DNA of 10,476 nucleotides from Bacteroidota bacterium (lineage in GTDB: Bacteria > Bacteroidota > Bacteroidia > Bacteroidales > FEN-979). The stretch is from contig JAPLDN010000198.1 in NCBI GenBank assembly GCA_026391755.1, forward strand, positions 1 to 10,476, read 5' to 3'. Positions 8,058-10,476 of the stretch are shown one piece after another. Both the position numbers and the translations under genes were made by a program. The first letter of the stretch is position 1; each line of letters starts with the position of its first letter. The notes under the pieces were generated by a model. That model did not search any database. It had not been told where the DNA came from and was given only the letters and a program-made list of their open reading frames with translations.

Positions 8058-8122
8058 ACCTGTATTTCCTCAAAGCCGTTTTTGGCCTGAAAAAATGGGT
8101 CGCGAAAGTGATTATAGAATAA
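7994..8122 (+). repeat. Imperfect tandem duplication of the T9SS tail-coding 3' end
   Basis: Positions 7994-8057 (end of the peptidase gene, including stop) and 8059-8122 are both 64 bases long and differ at nine places by my hand alignment. The copies are offset by 65 bases, so the second is out of frame with the first. In the second copy four of the differences are synonymous third-position changes and the other five sit in a three-codon block changing SQQ to LKK. Confidence 0.85.
8059..8122 (+). pseudogene. Orphan fragment of a T9SS type A sorting tail
   Basis: Read from 8060, the fragment encodes LYFLKAVFGLKKWVAKVIIE followed by TAA, the last beta strands of a type A sorting domain. It has no start codon and no FPNP motif, and cannot be reached by readthrough of the peptidase stop because that frame meets TGA within about ten codons. 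It is best read as the leftover 3' end of another cargo gene, lost by recombination between similar tails, or as an old duplication. It fills most of the 82-bp gap between convergent genes. Confidence 0.6.
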
Positions 8123-8139
8123 GAAGGGGAAACGAAGCC

Positions 8140-9597
8140 CTAGAACCTGAAGTAAATAAACGGGCTGAAGCCCGTGGAGGTGACAGCCGAAAGCGACAAT
8201 AGAAACAACAGCATGCCCAGGATGGTAAAGCCTGTGATAAGGGCATTCCCGGGCTTGTCGTAAATCCTGTTCTGCCAGTTTTCGATCGTTTTGCTGAACC
8301 CTATAAATGAAAATATCATTGCGATGATGAGTATCGTCCAGAACTTCGGGTTGAGCCAGAGATCATTATTCCCTCCCCTGAATGCAAACATCCGCCGTAT
8401 ATAAAACCTGAACGAATCCAGGCTTTCGCTGCGGAATATAACCCATCCGAAGACGGTAATAAAAAAAGTCACGATCACGCTGGCGATCCGCCCTGCCTTT
8501 TTAAAATATTTAAGCAGGAACAAACGGTCGTAGATGAGGAATATCCCCTGGTACACACCCCATAGGATAAAAGTCCACGCAGCCCCGTGCCAGAAGCCGC
8601 AGAGGAGGAAGGTAACCGAAGTCGCGATAAGATAGATCACCTTATCGGCACGTATACCGAAATATCTTTCTTTGGGCAGCTTGCGCGAAGTTGCATAAGC
8701 CAGGGGCAGGAAAACGTAATCACGGAACCAGCTCCCCAGGGTCATATGCCAGCGTTTCCAGAATTCGGTGATGGAGCCCGAAACGTACGGACTGTTGAAA
8801 TTCTCGGGCAGCCTGAAGCCCATCATACGGGCGATGCCGATAGCCATATCGGTATACCCGCTGAAATCGAAATAGATCTGGAAGGTATATGCGATGGCTC
8901 CTATCCATGCCAGCCCGCTTGAAAGCTGGGCCGAATCCATGGCAAAGACCAGGTTAACCTGCTCCCCCAGCACATCGGCTATCAGCACTTTCTTCGCCAG
9001 TCCGACGGCAAAACGAAAAAAGCCCGCCAGCCGGTCATCGAGGGTTTCATTACCCCGGCGATCCAGGATCTGCGCAGCGATCTGTCCGGGCCTCACAATA
9101 GGTCCCGACAATAGCTGTGGGAACATCAGGATATACATTGCGTAATGCTCCAGCTTCTCAAAGGGGGCAAACTGCCTCTTATATACATCGAGTGTATAGG
9201 CAAGTTTCTGGAAGGTGATGAACGAGATTCCCAGTGGCAGCACTATCTTTACCCAGGGCGATGGGTTGGCGCCGAAATGCCCGAATAAGATATCCAGCTG
9301 CTCTATGAAAAAGTTCATATACTTGAAGTAAAGCAGCAACCCAAGGTTCAGCAACAGGGAAACCCAGAACAGCAGTTGGCGTGTATCATCCCGGGAAACC
9401 GACATCCGCCCTACAAGATAAAAATCAATGAGCACCGAAGCCAGCAAAACCAAAACAAACATGGGCGCACCCCAGGCGTAGAAAGCAACAGAAGCAAGCA
9501 GTATCCAGTAATTCCTGAACTTTTGAGGGCAGAGCAATAAAACGATCAGGAAAGCCGGCAGGAAATACACAAGGAAAAGACTGCTGCTGAATGCCAT
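8140..9597 (-). CDS. MBOAT family O-acyltransferase, AlgI-like
   Basis: This 485-residue integral membrane protein has the usual AlgI/DltB length and about eleven hydrophobic segments. Such enzymes pass an acetyl (or other acyl) group across the cytoplasmic membrane for modifying exported polysaccharide. Family motifs are complete: YFDFSGYTDMAIGIARMMGF (242-261), FNSPY (267-271), FWKRWHMTLGSWFRDYV (279-295) with H284, and GFWHGAAWTFILWG (334-347) with H337, the presumed catalytic histidine. It ends in SPFIYFRF, close to the C-terminus common in Bacteroidota relatives. The start ATG (complement of 9595-9597) lies one base after the stop of the SGNH-type gene upstream, so the two form an operon and work as an AlgI/AlgJ-like pair. 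It converges on the peptidase operon. The acceptor glycan is unknown; alginate itself is not implied. Confidence 0.93.
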   Translation of the reverse strand: MAFSSSLFLVYFLPAFLIVLLLCPQKFRNYWILLASVAFYAWGAPMFVLVLLASVLIDFYLVGRMSVSRDDTRQLLFWVSLLLNLGLLLYFKYMNFFIEQLDILFGHFGANPSPWVKIVLPLGISFITFQKLAYTLDVYKRQFAPFEKLEHYAMYILMFPQLLSGPIVRPGQIAAQILDRRGNETLDDRLAGFFRFAVGLAKKVLIADVLGEQVNLVFAMDSAQLSSGLAWIGAIAYTFQIYFDFSGYTDMAIGIARMMGFRLPENFNSPYVSGSITEFWKRWHMTLGSWFRDYVFLPLAYATSRKLPKERYFGIRADKVIYLIATSVTFLLCGFWHGAAWTFILWGVYQGIFLIYDRLFLLKYFKKAGRIASVIVTFFITVFGWVIFRSESLDSFRFYIRRMFAFRGGNNDLWLNPKFWTILIIAMIFSFIGFSKTIENWQNRIYDKPGNALITGFTILGMLLFLLSLSAVTSTGFSPFIYFRF

Positions 9598-9598
9598 A

Positions 9599-10476
9599 TT
9601 ATTTCTTTTTGCTGTTCATGATGTCCTGTTCAACCATATACACCGCATCACGGTGGATCTGCTCATCCAGCGAAATATTGTTCTTTACCGCTTTCTGCCT
9701 TACGCTCTCAAGCCATTCGGGCGTATTGCGTATGCTATTCTCGAACTCCTTCACCCTGTCGCCGCTGGAATTCAGCCCCTGCCAAGCCTGCTGAACGAAC
9801 CCATAGCCCACATTGCCGTAGGCTGCATTGGTCTGGATGAGCACCACCAGGTCCTGGCTCAGGATCTCGTGTATGTAGTTAAGCTGGCCGGTGGATTTGG
9901 GCGCGTTGAAGGTCTCGGGATACACGTCTTTGTTATAATACCAGAATTCATTATTGCTGAAATTATTTGCAATAAACCCCGGGTAATACAGCTGCCAGTA
10001 GAAACTGTCGCCCACGAACAAAGCCCTGGGCTTGGGTTTCGTGGTGTCGGCAATAAAATGGAAAGCCGGGTAAGCCATGGGAGGATAAGAAAGGGGCTTC
10101 ACCAGATTGAGCGTACGGCCGATATCATCATCCTCGTACCTGGCCTTTTTGCTTATAACAATACTGTCGACAGCCAGCCTGGGGATATTCATTCCGAATT
10201 TAATCCTCAGGTAATTCATCATCGAATCGATGGCGAGGGTCGATCCGTAAGTGCTCCAGTGTATCCCGGTCTTGGGGTAAAGGATGTACCTTGAAGTATC
10301 CTTCATCTTCAGGAACCAGGCGTTGTAATCAATGAAATTCACCCCGGCCGACTTGCAGCGTTCGACGTAATAGGCATAATTGGTGAGTTCCTGCTTCTTT
10401 TTAAGATATCTCTGCGGAATAATTTCGGGGTAGAACGTGCCTTTGTCGGGGACGAACAGCACCAGAAAATGCACCT
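9599..10476 (-). CDS. AlgJ/AlgX-like SGNH-fold O-acetylation protein (5' partial)
   Basis: Only the C-terminal 291 codons are in the window; the reading frame is open to the right edge. The first codon of the open frame (complement of 10472-10474) is GTG and falls within the family's VPDKGTFYPE region, so it is an internal valine and roughly the first hundred residues are missing. The family transfers acetyl groups to polysaccharide on the periplasmic side, taking them from the MBOAT partner encoded next. Numbering from that GTG, visible motifs are PKTGIHWSTYG (67-77) with H72, and LFVGDSFYW (152-160) with nucleophile S157. AlgJ and AlgX normally have Asp-x-His-Trp at the first motif; here the Asp position is G70. 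The C-terminus is polar and lysine-rich (NSKKK). Call to family is good; whether it is catalytically complete is uncertain. Confidence 0.85.
   Translation of the reverse strand, partial: VHFLVLFVPDKGTFYPEIIPQRYLKKKQELTNYAYYVERCKSAGVNFIDYNAWFLKMKDTSRYILYPKTGIHWSTYGSTLAIDSMMNYLRIKFGMNIPRLAVDSIVISKKARYEDDDIGRTLNLVKPLSYPPMAYPAFHFIADTTKPKPRALFVGDSFYWQLYYPGFIANNFSNNEFWYYNKDVYPETFNAPKSTGQLNYIHEILSQDLVVLIQTNAAYGNVGYGFVQQAWQGLNSSGDRVKEFENSIRNTPEWLESVRQKAVKNNISLDEQIHRDAVYMVEQDIMNSKKK

Noticed and set aside
8160..8175. Perfect hairpin ACGGGC-TGAA-GCCCGT followed on the minus strand by a T-rich stretch, like an intrinsic terminator.
   Set aside because: It lies within the last codons of the MBOAT gene (encoding TGFSP), so termination there would cut the message before its stop codon; the conserved SPFIYF tail explains the bases.
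9653..10294. Long plus-strand open frame (213 codons) opposite the AlgJ-like gene.
   Set aside because: Shadow of the real minus-strand gene, which has recognisable family motifs; the plus-strand translation has no recognisable domain.

Overview
The window looks like chromosomal DNA of a member of the Bacteroidota, probably an uncultured or little-studied one. The strongest evidence is two adjacent secreted proteins ending in the two kinds of type IX secretion (T9SS) sorting domain: a type B 'gliding motility-associated' tail and a type A 'Por secretion' tail. A-rich leaders without strong Shine-Dalgarno sequences, signal peptides ending in -Q, and Ig/PKD-rich surface proteins fit this. I cannot name a genus.

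Left part, plus strand (1-8057). Four genes run rightward. The first is the C-terminal part of a protein whose start lies outside the window; it probably continues a membrane glycosyltransferase and ends in a beta-sandwich. A 100-bp gap follows, holding two GC-rich hairpins flanked by a perfect 13-bp direct repeat. Next is a family 2 glycosyltransferase of the polyprenyl-phosphate sugar transferase type with two C-terminal membrane helices. A 51-bp gap with a three-copy 7-bp repeat leads to a 715-residue T9SS type B cargo protein, in which a six-unit, probably beta-propeller, module with an exact 51-residue period is inserted inside a split PKD domain. Two bases after its stop begins a 1350-residue T9SS type A cargo protein: a papain-family (C1) cysteine peptidase with a complete Gln/Cys/His/Asn active site, a calcium-loop insertion between His and Asn, a long beta-sandwich stalk, a class I amidotransferase-like fold, PKD and sorting tail.

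Junction (8058-8139). Directly after the peptidase stop codon there is a second, diverged copy of the last 64 bases of that gene, out of frame, whose differences are mostly synonymous. It looks like the remnant of another T9SS cargo gene.

Right part, minus strand (8140-10476). Two convergent genes form an AlgI/AlgJ-like pair read leftward: a truncated SGNH-fold protein (upstream, N-terminus outside the window) and a complete MBOAT O-acyltransferase, one base apart. They probably O-acetylate an exported polysaccharide.

How it may fit together (inference): the left operon would put a surface adhesin-like protein and a surface peptidase outside the cell by T9SS, with neighbouring lipid-linked sugar transfer possibly serving glycan attachment or an unrelated envelope glycan; the right pair modifies an exopolysaccharide. 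No T9SS machinery, tRNA, rRNA, CRISPR or transposase gene is visible. The remaining sequence is almost entirely coding, with no gene-free stretch above 100 bases.
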